DNA of 64,000 bases from positions 310,001 through 374,000 of the forward strand of contig NZ_JAPNTZ010000004.1 in the NCBI RefSeq assembly GCF_026626335.1, written 5' to 3'. A program made the translations under genes and the position numbers. This document shows, in pieces, positions 26,943 through 36,302 of this stretch (the first letter of the stretch is position 1; each line of letters opens with the position of its first letter). This DNA comes from Paractinoplanes pyxinae. GTDB lineage: Bacteria; Actinomycetota; Actinomycetes; Mycobacteriales; Micromonosporaceae. The notes beneath the pieces were generated by a model. That model did no database searches, was not told the origin of the DNA, and saw only the letters and a list, made by a program, of their open reading frames with translations.

Positions 26943-27941
26943 TTAAGAAACGTCGCCCGCCCCGTCGTGGCCGAGACCACCCGAGAGGACGACGTCGCCC
27001 ACCGCCTTCAGTGTCGAACTGCCCGGCACAAGGTAGAAATCGTGCCCGGCGACACCTTCGGTGGGCAGGGCCGACGCCCCGAATCCGGCCGAGGTCGGTC
27101 GCTTGCCGAGCCCCAGCCCGAGCACCCGCACCTGAGGCACCCGCCGAATCCAGTCGGTCGGCGCGAGAGCCGACCAGACCCGCGCCCCACCCAACTCGGC
27201 GGCCCGATCGACACCGATGCCCGGCGCACCCAGCGTGACGACGTCACCCACCTCGGGCAGATCCTTGGCGGCCAGCCCGGCCACGATCGAGCCGTAGCTG
27301 TGGCCGATCAGCGTGACGTGCTTCGAGGGCAACAACTCACGCACAAAGCCGGTCAGCGCGACGGCGCCCGCCCGGGCCCGCCCCTCGGTGGCCGCCGCCA
27401 ACCCGATCCCCTCCGGCGGGTCATACCCGAGCCAGGCGATGACGGCGGTGTGCGGGTCCAGCTTGGCGAGCATGTCGTACAGAGCTCGGGCTTGGACGCC
27501 GGGCGCCCGGCGCGGAACACCACCAAGCCCACGATCAAAGTCAGCGAGCGTGGTGTCCACCCCGGGAATGAGCACAGCGACCCGGGTGGCGGTGGAGAGG
27601 TCGCCGAGCACTTCCGCGGTGCGGCCGTCACCCGCCGGATCGAAGAACAGAAAGTGGCGGCCCTGAGCGGCCCAATTGGCGTAGGGGCAGCCGGTGGCAA
27701 GCATCCGGGTGGCGGTCGCGCGGTAGAGGCCGACGAGCGCTTGGCTGCCTGTGGACAACGGCGGCGCGAAGCCGGCGTCCACCGACGTGCCTGTGGACAA
27801 CGCGACGCGTGCTTGGTCCGATTCCCCTAGGCTGCCCACCCTGGGTGGGGCGGCGGCGTGGGCTTGGCTCGATCGCGCGGGGACGGGCAGCGTGAGGGCG
27901 AGGAAGCTGGTCAGAACAAGGGCGAGCGGCAGGATTCGCAT
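26943..27941 (-). CDS. Secreted alpha/beta hydrolase (DUF1023 type)
   Basis: A 332-residue exported hydrolase with an N-terminal signal (MRILPLALVLTSFLALTLPVPA). The nucleophile elbow GHSYGSIVAG and the preceding TAVIAWLGYDPPEGIG are the pattern of the DUF1023 family of actinobacterial secreted esterases or lipases. Substrate unknown. ATG at 27941. A box shared with the adjacent two-component promoter lies 64 bases upstream, so the hydrolase may be controlled by that system. Confidence 0.85.
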   Translation of the reverse strand: MRILPLALVLTSFLALTLPVPARSSQAHAAAPPRVGSLGESDQARVALSTGTSVDAGFAPPLSTGSQALVGLYRATATRMLATGCPYANWAAQGRHFLFFDPAGDGRTAEVLGDLSTATRVAVLIPGVDTTLADFDRGLGGVPRRAPGVQARALYDMLAKLDPHTAVIAWLGYDPPEGIGLAAATEGRARAGAVALTGFVRELLPSKHVTLIGHSYGSIVAGLAAKDLPEVGDVVTLGAPGIGVDRAAELGGARVWSALAPTDWIRRVPQVRVLGLGLGKRPTSAGFGASALPTEGVAGHDFYLVPGSSTLKAVGDVVLSGGLGHDGAGDVS

Positions 27942-28004
27942 GGGCCGCAGCGTCCGGCCGAAGTACCCCCGCGATCGTCACACCAGAGACCGCAATCGAT
28001 GGTG

Positions 28005-28022
28005 CTACCCAGGTATGACGAG
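28005..28022 (-). promoter_or_regulatory. Putative response-regulator box upstream of the secreted hydrolase
   Basis: The minus strand reads CTCGTCATACCTGGGTAG, 15 of 18 bases shared with CTCCTCATACCCAGGTAG at 29914-29931. Its near-palindromic core is TACCTGGGTA. It lies 64 bases upstream of the hydrolase ATG and overlaps the last codons of the regulator. Confidence 0.4.
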
Positions 28023-28655
28023 GCCTGTTTCGTAGGCGAAAACGACTGCTTGGGCTCGGTCTCGCAGGTTGAGCTTGGCCAGGATGCGGCCGATGTGGGT
28101 CTTGACGGTTTGTTCGGCCACGACGAGGTCTTCGGCTATCTCCTGGTTGGACTGTCCTCGCGCGATGAGGCGTAGGACGTCGGTTTCGCGGGGGGTCAGG
28201 GCGTTGAGGGCGGCCGGTTTCGGGCGGGCGGCTCCGGGGCGGGCGGCGAATTCGGCTATCAGGCGGCGGGTCACCGACGGGGCCAGCAGGGCTTCGCCGG
28301 CGGCGACTATGCGCACGGCGTTGATGAGGTCGGCGGCGGGGGCGTCTTTCAGCAGGAAGCCGCTCGCTCCGGCGCGCAGTGCCGCGTACACGTAATCGTC
28401 CAGGTCGAATGTGGTCAGGATTAGAACCTTGGGGCCGTCGGGCTGGTTGAGGCGGCGGGTTGCTTCCAGGCCGTCCATTATTGGCATGCGTACGTCCATC
28501 AGGACCACGTCCGGGCGGAGTTCGCGGGACTGGGCCACCGCGGCGGCTCCGTCGGCGGCGTCGCCCACCACGAGCATGTCGGGCTGGGCGGCCAGCAGGG
28601 CGCCGAAGCCCTGGCGGACCATGGCCTGGTCGTCGGCGATCAGGATCTTGATCAC
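28005..28655 (-). CDS. NarL/DesR-type response regulator
   Basis: A 216-residue regulator: receiver domain 1-120 with phosphoacceptor Asp 54 (VVLMDVRMP), switch Thr (LTTF) and Lys (LLKDAP), then a LuxR-type helix-turn-helix (LTPRETDVLRLIARGQSNQEI and VVAEQTVKTHIGRIL). The GTG at 28655 overlaps the kinase stop (GTGA); a longer start at 28667 is possible. It is paired with the upstream histidine kinase. A probable binding box lies upstream of the kinase and again at the regulator's stop. Confidence 0.95.
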   Translation of the reverse strand: MIKILIADDQAMVRQGFGALLAAQPDMLVVGDAADGAAAVAQSRELRPDVVLMDVRMPIMDGLEATRRLNQPDGPKVLILTTFDLDDYVYAALRAGASGFLLKDAPAADLINAVRIVAAGEALLAPSVTRRLIAEFAARPGAARPKPAALNALTPRETDVLRLIARGQSNQEIAEDLVVAEQTVKTHIGRILAKLNLRDRAQAVVFAYETGLVIPG

Positions 28656-29851
28656 TGGTCTCCCCATGGCAATCTCGCGCGTACGACGAAATGGTCGTTC
28701 TCGGGGGCGGCGGTGAGCGTGCCGCCCAGCAGTTCGGCCCGTTCCCGCATGCCGTCCAGGCCGTGGCCCTTGCCTTGGGTGACCGCGGTCGTCAGCGGGT
28801 TGCGCACGGTGAGTTCGAGCCGGTCGTCGAAGCCGTGGGCGTCGACGGTGACCGGGCGGCCCGGGGCGTGGCGGGCGGCGTTGGCCAGGGCTTCCTGCAC
28901 GATGCGGTAGGCGGCCAGGCTCACCGTCTCGGGCAGCTCGGGCACGTCGTGCTGGTCGTAGCTGACCTTGATGCCGGCCGCCCGCGCCGTCTCGACCAGG
29001 TCTTTCACCTCGGCGAAGCCGGGTTGGGGAGCACGCGGCGCCTCGTCCTGTTCGGCTCGCAGCACGCCCAGCAGACGCCTCATGTCGGTCAGGGCCTCGC
29101 GGGCGGCGTCGGCGATGGTGGCCAGCTCCTCCTTGGCCGGGTCGGACAGGTCGCCCACCCGGTACGGCGCCGTCTCGGCCCGGACGGCGATCATCGACAT
29201 GTGGTGGGCGACCACGTCGTGCATCTCGCGGGCGATCCGGGTGCGTTCCTCGAGGACGGCCCGTTTGGCCCGCTCCTGCTCGGTGAGCTCGACGCTCTCG
29301 GCGAGCAGGGCCTTCGTACGGCGCCGGCGCGCGACGATGTCGCCCAGCGCGGCGATCGTCACCATCAGGATCGCCGCGCCCCACGCGTTCGCGTACGGGG
29401 CGTACACGAAGACCGGGATCAGGTTGAAGGCGGTGGCCCAGATGGTCAGGCCGGCGTCCTCGACCACCGCGAGGCGGCCCATGACCAGCAAAAAGCCGAG
29501 GATCTGGACCGAGTTCCAGGGCCACGACTCCTTCGGGCCGGCCTGCAGCGCGCCGAGGAACAGCATCAGGAACCCCAGCCGCCAGGCCAGCACGGGGCGA
29601 CGGAGAGTGAGCACGACCGGCAGCACCGAGCCGACCGCGACGACGGCCACCCAGAACGGGTCGAGCGACCGGTTCTCGGTCAGGTAGACGCCGGTGACGA
29701 GGCCCAGGCCGGCCAGGGCGAGCAGGCCCAGGGGCAGCACATAGATCCAGATGCGCGCCGTCGGGGCCGGGCGCGGAACCTCGCGGGACCAGAACAGGCG
29801 GCGTAGCGGCCCCGTGGCATTGCGCCGGGTCACCGGGCCGATAGTCTCCAC
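28652..29851 (-). CDS. Sensor histidine kinase, HisKA_3 type
   Basis: A 399-residue kinase with five or six membrane helices in residues 30-165, a short coiled linker (TKALLAESVELTEQERAKRA), the phosphoacceptor motif RIAREMHDVVAHHMSM (His near residue 210), and a HATPase_c domain (AAYRIVQEALANAARHAPG, GKGHGLDGMRERAELLGG). DesK/NarX-like organisation. ATG at 29851; divergent from fabG. Signal unknown. Confidence 0.93.
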   Translation of the reverse strand: METIGPVTRRNATGPLRRLFWSREVPRPAPTARIWIYVLPLGLLALAGLGLVTGVYLTENRSLDPFWVAVVAVGSVLPVVLTLRRPVLAWRLGFLMLFLGALQAGPKESWPWNSVQILGFLLVMGRLAVVEDAGLTIWATAFNLIPVFVYAPYANAWGAAILMVTIAALGDIVARRRRTKALLAESVELTEQERAKRAVLEERTRIAREMHDVVAHHMSMIAVRAETAPYRVGDLSDPAKEELATIADAAREALTDMRRLLGVLRAEQDEAPRAPQPGFAEVKDLVETARAAGIKVSYDQHDVPELPETVSLAAYRIVQEALANAARHAPGRPVTVDAHGFDDRLELTVRNPLTTAVTQGKGHGLDGMRERAELLGGTLTAAPENDHFVVRARLPWGDQ

Positions 29852-29913
29852 TCCGGCAGGTTACGGCGCTGCGCACCGCGCCGTCGTGCCCCCGCGGTGC
29901 CATCCGGCACCCC

Positions 29914-30644
<731 letters not shown>

Positions 30645-30671
30645 ATCCCTATAGAAGGAGCGATTACCACT

Positions 30672-31439
30672 GTGTCTGGATTGCTGGCCGGCAAACGGCT
30701 GCTCATCACCGGCGTGATCACGGACGCTTCCATCGCGTTCTCGGCGGCCAAGATCGCTCAGGAGAACGGCGCGAAGGTCGTGCTGACCGGGTTCGGCCGC
30801 ATGTCGCTGGTCGAGCGGATCGCCAAGCGTCTGCCCGAGCCGCCGCCGGTGATCGAGCTCGACGTCACCGACGCGGAGCACCTGGCCGCGCTGCCGGACA
30901 AGGTGCGCGAGCACGTGGACGGGCTCGACGGGGTGCTGCACTCGATCGCGTTCGGGCCGCAGAGCGTGCTGGGCGGCGAGTTCCTGAACGCCCAGTGGGA
31001 GGACGTGTCGAAGGCGCTGCACGTCTCGACGTACTCGTACCAGTCTCTGGCCGTTGCCTGCCTGCCGCTCATGCAGGCCGGCGGCAGCGTCGTGGGCCTG
31101 ACGTTCGACGCCACCAAGGCGTGGCCGGTCTACGACTGGATGGGCGTGGCCAAGGCGGGCCTCGAGTCGGCCAACCGCTACCTGGCCCTGCACCTGGGCG
31201 GTAAAGGCATCCGCAGCAACCTGGTCTCGGCCGGCCCGCTGCGCACGATGGCGGCCAAGTCGATCCCCGGCTTCGAGCAGTTCGAGGACGCGTGGGCCGA
31301 CCGGGCGCCGCTGGGCTGGGACCTGCACGACACGTCCGCCGCCGGCAAGGCGATCTGCGCGCTGCTGTCGGACTGGTTCCCGGCCACCACGGGTGAGGTT
31401 GTGCACGTCGACGGGGGCTACCACGCGCTCGGCGCCTAG
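30672..31439 (+). CDS. fabI: Enoyl-ACP reductase (InhA/FabI)
   Basis: A 255-residue enoyl reductase. N-terminal GKRLLITGVITDASIAF is the InhA nucleotide-binding segment. Residues matching mycobacterial InhA Phe149, Tyr158 and Lys165 are at 145, 154 and 161 (GLTFDATKAWPVYDWMGVAKAG), and HSIAFGP matches the isoniazid-pocket Ser94 loop. It completes the elongation cycle with the upstream FabG. GTG start; AAGGAG is 11 bases upstream. Confidence 0.95.
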   Translation: MSGLLAGKRLLITGVITDASIAFSAAKIAQENGAKVVLTGFGRMSLVERIAKRLPEPPPVIELDVTDAEHLAALPDKVREHVDGLDGVLHSIAFGPQSVLGGEFLNAQWEDVSKALHVSTYSYQSLAVACLPLMQAGGSVVGLTFDATKAWPVYDWMGVAKAGLESANRYLALHLGGKGIRSNLVSAGPLRTMAAKSIPGFEQFEDAWADRAPLGWDLHDTSAAGKAICALLSDWFPATTGEVVHVDGGYHALGA

Positions 31440-31459
31440 TCCGGTGGAATAGTGGACGA

Positions 31460-32473
31460 GTGGTCTATGACGCGTTCGTCCTGCTGTCCTTCGGCGGGCC
31501 CGAGAAGCCCGATGACGTGATGCCGTTCCTGCGCAACGTGGTGCGCGGGCGCGGCGTCCCGGATGAGCGCCTGGCCGAGGTGGCCGAGCACTACTACCAC
31601 TTCGGCGGCGTCTCGCCGATCAACCAGCAGAACCGCGATCTGCTGGCCGCGGTGGGCAAGGACTTCGCCGCGAACGGAGTCGACCTGCCCACGTACTGGG
31701 GCAACCGCAACTGGCACCCGATGCTCGCCGACACCGTGGCCCGGATGCGCGACGACGGTGTCACCCACGCCCTCGGGTTCGCCACCAGCGCGTACGGCGG
31801 GTATTCGTCGTGCAAGCAGTACTGGGAAGACATCGCCAACGCCCGGGCCAAGGTCGGCCCGGGTGCGCCGGTCATCTCGAAGCTGCGCCAGTTCTGGGAT
31901 CACCCCGGCTTCGTCGGGCCGCACAAGAACGCCGTACGGGCCGCTCTGGCCACCCTCGACGAGAGCCGCCGCGAGACGACGCGCCTGGTCTTCACCGCCC
32001 ACTCGATCCCGCTGAGCATGGCCAAGACCGCGGGGCCGACCGGTGGGCGCTACGAGGCGCAACTGCACGAGACGGCGCGGCTGGTCGCCGGTCACGACGA
32101 CTGGGACCTGGTGTGGCAGAGCCGTTCCGGCCCGCCGCAGGTGCCCTGGCTCGAACCGGACATCAACGATCACCTCGAGGCCCTGAAGGAGCGGGGCGTG
32201 ACCGATGTCGTCGTCAGCCCGATCGGGTTCGTCTCCGACCACCTCGAGGTGATCTGGGACCTCGACAACGAGGCCGCCGAGACGGCCAAGCGGCTCGGCC
32301 TGGGGTACGCGCGGGCGGCCACCCCCGGCATCGATCCGCAGTTCGTCACGATGGTGCGGGAACTGGTTCAGGAGCGCACCGACGGGGCGCCGCTCAAGAG
32401 GCTCGGTACGCTGCCGGTCTGGGACGACTGCCCGGTCCCGTGCTGTCCACCCCCACAGCGACGAGGAGCATGA
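31460..32473 (+). CDS. hemH: Ferrochelatase (coproporphyrin ferrochelatase type)
   Basis: A 337-residue chelatase inserting iron into (copro)porphyrin. FGGPEKPDDVMPFLRNV, YGGYSSCKQYWEDI, the catalytic His in FTAHSIP, and GFVSDHLEVIWDLD (conserved Glu) are visible. The C-terminus WDDCPVPCCPP supplies the cysteines that, with the internal SSC, bind a [2Fe-2S] cluster in actinobacterial enzymes. GTG start. In actinobacteria this is usually the CpfC route. Overlaps the HAD gene. Confidence 0.93.
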   Translation: MVYDAFVLLSFGGPEKPDDVMPFLRNVVRGRGVPDERLAEVAEHYYHFGGVSPINQQNRDLLAAVGKDFAANGVDLPTYWGNRNWHPMLADTVARMRDDGVTHALGFATSAYGGYSSCKQYWEDIANARAKVGPGAPVISKLRQFWDHPGFVGPHKNAVRAALATLDESRRETTRLVFTAHSIPLSMAKTAGPTGGRYEAQLHETARLVAGHDDWDLVWQSRSGPPQVPWLEPDINDHLEALKERGVTDVVVSPIGFVSDHLEVIWDLDNEAAETAKRLGLGYARAATPGIDPQFVTMVRELVQERTDGAPLKRLGTLPVWDDCPVPCCPPPQRRGA

Positions 32474-33252
32474 TGACTGAGCGCAAGGCCGTCGAGAGCT
32501 GGCTCACCGACATGGACGGGGTCCTCGTCCACGAGGGTGTGCCGGTGCCGGGCGCCCCCGAGTTCGTGCACAAGATGAAGACCTCCGGCAAGCCGTTCCT
32601 GATCCTGACCAACAACTCGATCTACACGCCGCGTGACCTGCAGGCCCGGCTGGCCCGCATGGGCATCGAGGTGCCCGAGCAGTCGATCTGGACGGCCGCC
32701 CTGGCCACCGCCCAGTTCCTGGCCGATCAGCGGCCGGGCGGCACGGCGTACGTCATCGGCGAGGCCGGCCTGACCACGGCCATGCACGCGACCGGGTACG
32801 TGCTGACCGAGTTCGACCCCGACTACGTGGTGCTCGGCGAGACCCGCACCTACAGCTTCGAGGCGATAACCAAGGCGATCCGGCTCATCGACGGCGGCGC
32901 GCGCTTCATCTGCACCAACCCGGATGCGACCGGCCCCTCCAACGAGGGCGCGCTGCCCGCGGCCGGCTCGGTGGCCGCCATGATCAGCAAGGCCACCGGC
33001 GTCGACCCGTACTTCGTGGGCAAGCCCAACCCGATGATGATGCGCTCGGCGCTCAACGTCATCGGCGGCCACAGCGAGAGCACGGCCATGATCGGCGACC
33101 GGATGGACACCGACGTGCTGTGCGGCCTCGAAGCCGGCCTCGAGACGATCCTGGTCCTCACCGGCATCAGCACCCGGGAAGAGGCCGAGCGCTACCCGTT
33201 CCGGCCGTCCCGCATCATCAACTCGGTGGCCGACCTGATCGACGAGATCTGA
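32473..33252 (+). CDS. HAD-IIA (NagD-like) phosphatase
   Basis: A 259-residue HAD phosphatase with intact motifs: DMDGVL (nucleophile Asp and general acid Asp), LTNNS, GKPNP (Lys) and MIGDRMDTDV. Class IIA cap. Family members dephosphorylate nucleotides or sugar phosphates. Two consecutive ATGs (32470, 32473) overlap the hemH stop; the second is better spaced from AGGAG. Last coupled gene of the fabG operon. Confidence 0.92.
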   Translation: MTERKAVESWLTDMDGVLVHEGVPVPGAPEFVHKMKTSGKPFLILTNNSIYTPRDLQARLARMGIEVPEQSIWTAALATAQFLADQRPGGTAYVIGEAGLTTAMHATGYVLTEFDPDYVVLGETRTYSFEAITKAIRLIDGGARFICTNPDATGPSNEGALPAAGSVAAMISKATGVDPYFVGKPNPMMMRSALNVIGGHSESTAMIGDRMDTDVLCGLEAGLETILVLTGISTREEAERYPFRPSRIINSVADLIDEI

Positions 33253-33257
33253 CCGCG

Positions 33258-33656
33258 ATGGGCCATCCGGTGATGTTCGACAACGAAGATCAACTGCTTT
33301 CCCGCGTACGGGAAATGGCCCTCGAATTTCCCGATGCGGCAGAGAAGGTGTCGCACGGGATCCCGGCTTTCTACACCACCAAAGTGTTCGCGTATTACGG
33401 CGGCTCGGTGAAGGTCAACGGCGAATATCGGCGGCATCATCAGTCGGTATTGGTGTTGCTGGAACCGGACGAGCGCGAGGCGCTGGTGGACGACTCGCGC
33501 TGTTACGTGCCGGCCTATCTGGGGCCCAGCGGGTGGATCGGGATCGATCTGGACGACGACACCGACTGGGCCGAGATCGGCGAACTGCTCGACGCCAGCT
33601 ATCGCCGCACGGCCGGGCCACGAAGGGTGGCCCGGCTCGACGCCGCTAGGGGATGA
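33258..33656 (+). CDS. MmcQ/YjbR-family protein
   Basis: A 132-residue single-domain protein with the YjbR pattern: LLSRVREMALEFPDAAEKVSHGIPAFYTTKVFAYY, then VLVLLEPDEREALVDD and GWIGIDLDDDTDWAEIGELLDASYRR. Family members are often annotated DNA-binding on structural grounds only. Starts 5 bp after the HAD stop with no clear ribosome site, probably read through. Overlaps the convergent hydrolase gene by 11 bp. Confidence 0.85.
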   Translation: MGHPVMFDNEDQLLSRVREMALEFPDAAEKVSHGIPAFYTTKVFAYYGGSVKVNGEYRRHHQSVLVLLEPDEREALVDDSRCYVPAYLGPSGWIGIDLDDDTDWAEIGELLDASYRRTAGPRRVARLDAARG

Positions 33657-34173
33657 GCCGGTCGACCAGCGGGAACTCGTCGTAGACCTGGTTGTAGTCG
33701 CCGAAGTGGCCGTCGTCGCGGACGATCTGCGTGCCGCCCAAATTGTCGAACATGGCGCGGCCCTGGCGGTCGTCGCAGCCGTACGGGTCGTTGCGGGAAT
33801 TGATGAAATAGAGCTCGCCGCCGTTGGCCCGAATGGTGTCCCAGTCGTAGCTGTCCTGCAGCACGGGCTCCTCGGAATCGTTGGGCCGGGTGCAATAGCC
33901 GGCGACGAGGATCGCCTGGCTCACGCGCACGTGCTCGAGCAGCGCCAGCAGCAGCGCGGCCCCGCCGGAATGGCCGACGAGCACCGTCTGCTCGTCGAAG
34001 CGGTGCGATTCGAGGATGCGGGGCAGTAACCCGGCGACCGGGTCGGCGTTGATTCCGGGGTAATGCGGAACTTCGACGTCGTACACCCGCTCGGCCAGCC
34101 GTGCCGCGAGCCAGGGGTACCAAGCCACGCCCGGGTGGGCGCCCGTCCCGTGAAAGATGATCGCGTTTCGCAT
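33646..34173 (-). CDS. RBBP9/YdeN-type serine hydrolase
   Basis: A 175-residue small alpha/beta hydrolase: FHGTGAHPGVAWYPWLAARL at the N-terminus, nucleophile VGHSGGAALLLAL, an acidic residue in NSRNDPYGC, and catalytic His in DDGHFGDYNQ. The family covers small esterases of unclear physiology. Cytoplasmic. ATG at 34173. Divergent from the L,D-transpeptidase gene. Confidence 0.88.
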   Translation of the reverse strand: MRNAIIFHGTGAHPGVAWYPWLAARLAERVYDVEVPHYPGINADPVAGLLPRILESHRFDEQTVLVGHSGGAALLLALLEHVRVSQAILVAGYCTRPNDSEEPVLQDSYDWDTIRANGGELYFINSRNDPYGCDDRQGRAMFDNLGGTQIVRDDGHFGDYNQVYDEFPLVDRLIP

Positions 34174-34216
34174 CGTCGCATTCTCGCAGGCGGTCGAATT
34201 GTCATAGTGTGGTGCG

Positions 34217-35056
34217 ATGTACACCCGTAGGGCGGTCGCGGCCGGGCTGCTCGCGGTAGCCCTGGGCGCCACGGCGGCCGCGGCGGCCACGCGGGAGCAG
34301 AGCGCGGGGACGCTGGCCGTGCGCCAGGTGCCGGCCGTGGTGCGCACGCCGGTGGCCCAGGTGGTGGTGCCCAAGGCCGCGCCGGCGCCGGCCGGGCTGC
34401 CGAAGATCTCCTACTGGAGTGCGGCTTCCGGCCTGCCGAGGGATCCGGCCACCCACTCGGGCTCGGCTTTGGTTGAAGGGCTCCGGCCGTACGGGAAAAC
34501 GGCGATCTACGACGCGCCCGGCGGCGAGCCGAGGGCCTTCCTTCCCCGGTCGATCAGCGGGCTGCCGGTGACCGCACCCGTCGTCGACAAGCGGCCGGGC
34601 TGGCTGGCCGTGCTGATCCCGTCGATCAACCGGCGCATCGGGTGGGTTCCCACGTCCGCGGGCGCCGTGCATCGCCTGCGGGACCAGCTCGTCGTCGACC
34701 GCAGCCGGCGCGAGCTGACCTGGCTGCGCGACGGCCGGCAGCGCGGGCACTGGAAGGTCGCGGTGGGCTCGTCGCGCACGCCGACGCCGCTGGGACGCAC
34801 CTTCGTGATGGGCCGCACGATCACGCAGGGTTCGGTCTACGGCGGGCTCGACGCGCTCGTGCTGGGGGCCGTGCCCGACGATCGGGAGGCGCTGTCGGCC
34901 TCGCTGCGCAACGGTCACACCGCGATCCACGCCTGGACCGACGAGTCGGCGTTCGGGCGCAGCATCTCCAACGGCTGTGTGCGCGTGCCGCCCGACGTTC
35001 AACGCCTGCTGCTCGAGCACCTGCCCGAGGGCGTGCCGGTCAACGTGGTGGAGTGA
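34217..35056 (+). CDS. Secreted L,D-transpeptidase (YkuD)
   Basis: A 279-residue exported enzyme. Signal peptide MYTRRAVAAGLLAVALGATA, a ~120-residue N-terminal domain, then YkuD: LVVDRSRRELTWLRDG, SRTPTPLGRTFVM, His 238 (AIHAW) and the catalytic Cys 254 in SISNGCVRV. It would form 3-3 cross-links or attach proteins to peptidoglycan. ATG at 34217. The 3' end overlaps the convergent hypothetical gene by 17 bp. Confidence 0.92.
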   Translation: MYTRRAVAAGLLAVALGATAAAAATREQSAGTLAVRQVPAVVRTPVAQVVVPKAAPAPAGLPKISYWSAASGLPRDPATHSGSALVEGLRPYGKTAIYDAPGGEPRAFLPRSISGLPVTAPVVDKRPGWLAVLIPSINRRIGWVPTSAGAVHRLRDQLVVDRSRRELTWLRDGRQRGHWKVAVGSSRTPTPLGRTFVMGRTITQGSVYGGLDALVLGAVPDDREALSASLRNGHTAIHAWTDESAFGRSISNGCVRVPPDVQRLLLEHLPEGVPVNVVE

Positions 35057-35348
35057 CCGGCGAGGTACGCAGCCAGGCCGCCTTGGCCGCCGCCCGCTCC
35101 TCGTCGGCGCCCGCCGAACGCAGCAGTTCGAGCACCGGCCAGAGCGAAATGGTCTCGGCCTGACCGCCCGCCATCACCCGGTGCAGATAGTCGCCGAGCA
35201 CGTCGCCCAGCACCAGCCGGTCGCGGGTGAGCTCGCGCAGCGCGGGCCGGGCGTCCGAATGGTCGTCGGCCGGCCCCAGCCCCTCGATCATCGCGGTGAC
35301 GCGGGCGGCCAGCACCCGCTGCCCGTCGTCCAGTTCCGGCTTCTGCAT
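35040..35348 (-). CDS. Hypothetical protein, 102 aa
   Basis: A helical, charged 102-residue protein beginning MQKPELDDGQRVLAARVTAMIEG, with ARPALRELTRDRLVLGDVLGDYLH and LELLRSAGADEERAAAKAAWLRT. I do not recognise the family. ATG at 35348. It is convergent with the L,D-transpeptidase and divergent from the first Nudix gene. Coding is supported by its position and composition. Confidence 0.6.
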   Translation of the reverse strand: MQKPELDDGQRVLAARVTAMIEGLGPADDHSDARPALRELTRDRLVLGDVLGDYLHRVMAGGQAETISLWPVLELLRSAGADEERAAAKAAWLRTSPVTPPR

Positions 35349-35419
35349 GCCGCCCAACGTAGGCCGCGACGCCAAGCGCTGCTCAGGATTCCGGCAAGCC
35401 CACGATTTAGGCTCGTCCG

Positions 35420-35824
35420 GTGACAAGCGAAGTGATCGCCGCCGCCTGGGTCCACGTCCGCGACCGCCGGGTGCTGGTGGTGCGGCCACGGGGCCTGGAC
35501 GCCTTCTATCTGCCCGGCGGCAAACCCGAGCCCTTCGAGACGTACGCCGAAGCGGCCGCCCGCGAGACGCGGGAAGAGGTAGGCCTCGTCGTCGACCCGG
35601 CCGACCTGACGCTGTTCACCGAGATCGTGGCGCCCGCCCACAACCGCCCACCCGGCACGACCGTACGGCTGATCTGCTTCACCGGCGGCAAACCCGAGGA
35701 CGAGCCGGTCGCCGCCAACGAGATAGCCGAGCTGGCCTGGTTCACCTCAGCCGACTCGGCCCGCTGCGCCCCGGCGATTCAACTGCTGGTCGCCGAACTC
35801 GTGACCGCCGGGCTGATCAGCTGA
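35420..35824 (+). CDS. Nudix hydrolase
   Basis: A 134-residue Nudix protein. The box GX5EX7REUXEEXGU is complete: GGKPEPFETYAEAAARETREEVGL, shown here in two parts GGKPEPFE and ARETREEVGL. It hydrolyses nucleoside diphosphate derivatives, of unknown identity. GTG at 35420. Overlaps the second, convergent Nudix gene by 8 bp. Confidence 0.9.
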   Translation: MTSEVIAAAWVHVRDRRVLVVRPRGLDAFYLPGGKPEPFETYAEAAARETREEVGLVVDPADLTLFTEIVAPAHNRPPGTTVRLICFTGGKPEDEPVAANEIAELAWFTSADSARCAPAIQLLVAELVTAGLIS

Positions 35825-36302
35825 AGAAGCGCGCCGCCACGGCGGTGTGCAGGCTGAAGCCGAGTTCGGCGGGCTCTTTCAGGACTTCCCAGCCGTACGT
35901 CTCGTCGTTCGGTTCCGCCGGGGGCATGTCGTCCGTGGAGGCGAGCGGCGGGAACAAGGCGAAGACGAGCAGCGTGCTGTCGGGTGCGCTGATCGTGTCG
36001 TACAACGTGGCCGTGGCCGGGTCAGCCCTCAGGCCCGTTTCCTCGAAGAGTTCGCGGGCCGCCGCGTCCTGCCAGGACTCGCCGTAGTCGATGAAGCCGC
36101 CGGGCAGGGCCAGTTTGTCCAGGGCGGGCGGGATGGCGCGACGGATCACCAGCAGGCCGGCGGCTATGGGCTGGAGGGCGACCGCCACGGGGGTCGGGTT
36201 TCGGTACGTCGTCTCGGCGCAGGCTGTGCAGCGGCGCGGCCACGGTTGGCCCGGCACGAAGCGGGCGCCGCAGAAGGTGCAGTGCTTGAAGCGGTCAGGC
36301 AT
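35817..36302 (-). CDS. Nudix hydrolase with N-terminal zinc ribbon
   Basis: A 161-residue protein: a zinc ribbon of four cysteines (CTFCGARF and CTACAETTYRNP), then the Nudix box GGFIDYGESWQDAAARELFEETGL (GGFIDYGE and ARELFEETGL). This layout is shared with NADH pyrophosphatase-like enzymes. Its start overlaps the stop of the upstream hypothetical gene by 8 bp. ATG at 36302. Confidence 0.9.
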   Translation of the reverse strand: MPDRFKHCTFCGARFVPGQPWPRRCTACAETTYRNPTPVAVALQPIAAGLLVIRRAIPPALDKLALPGGFIDYGESWQDAAARELFEETGLRADPATATLYDTISAPDSTLLVFALFPPLASTDDMPPAEPNDETYGWEVLKEPAELGFSLHTAVAARFFS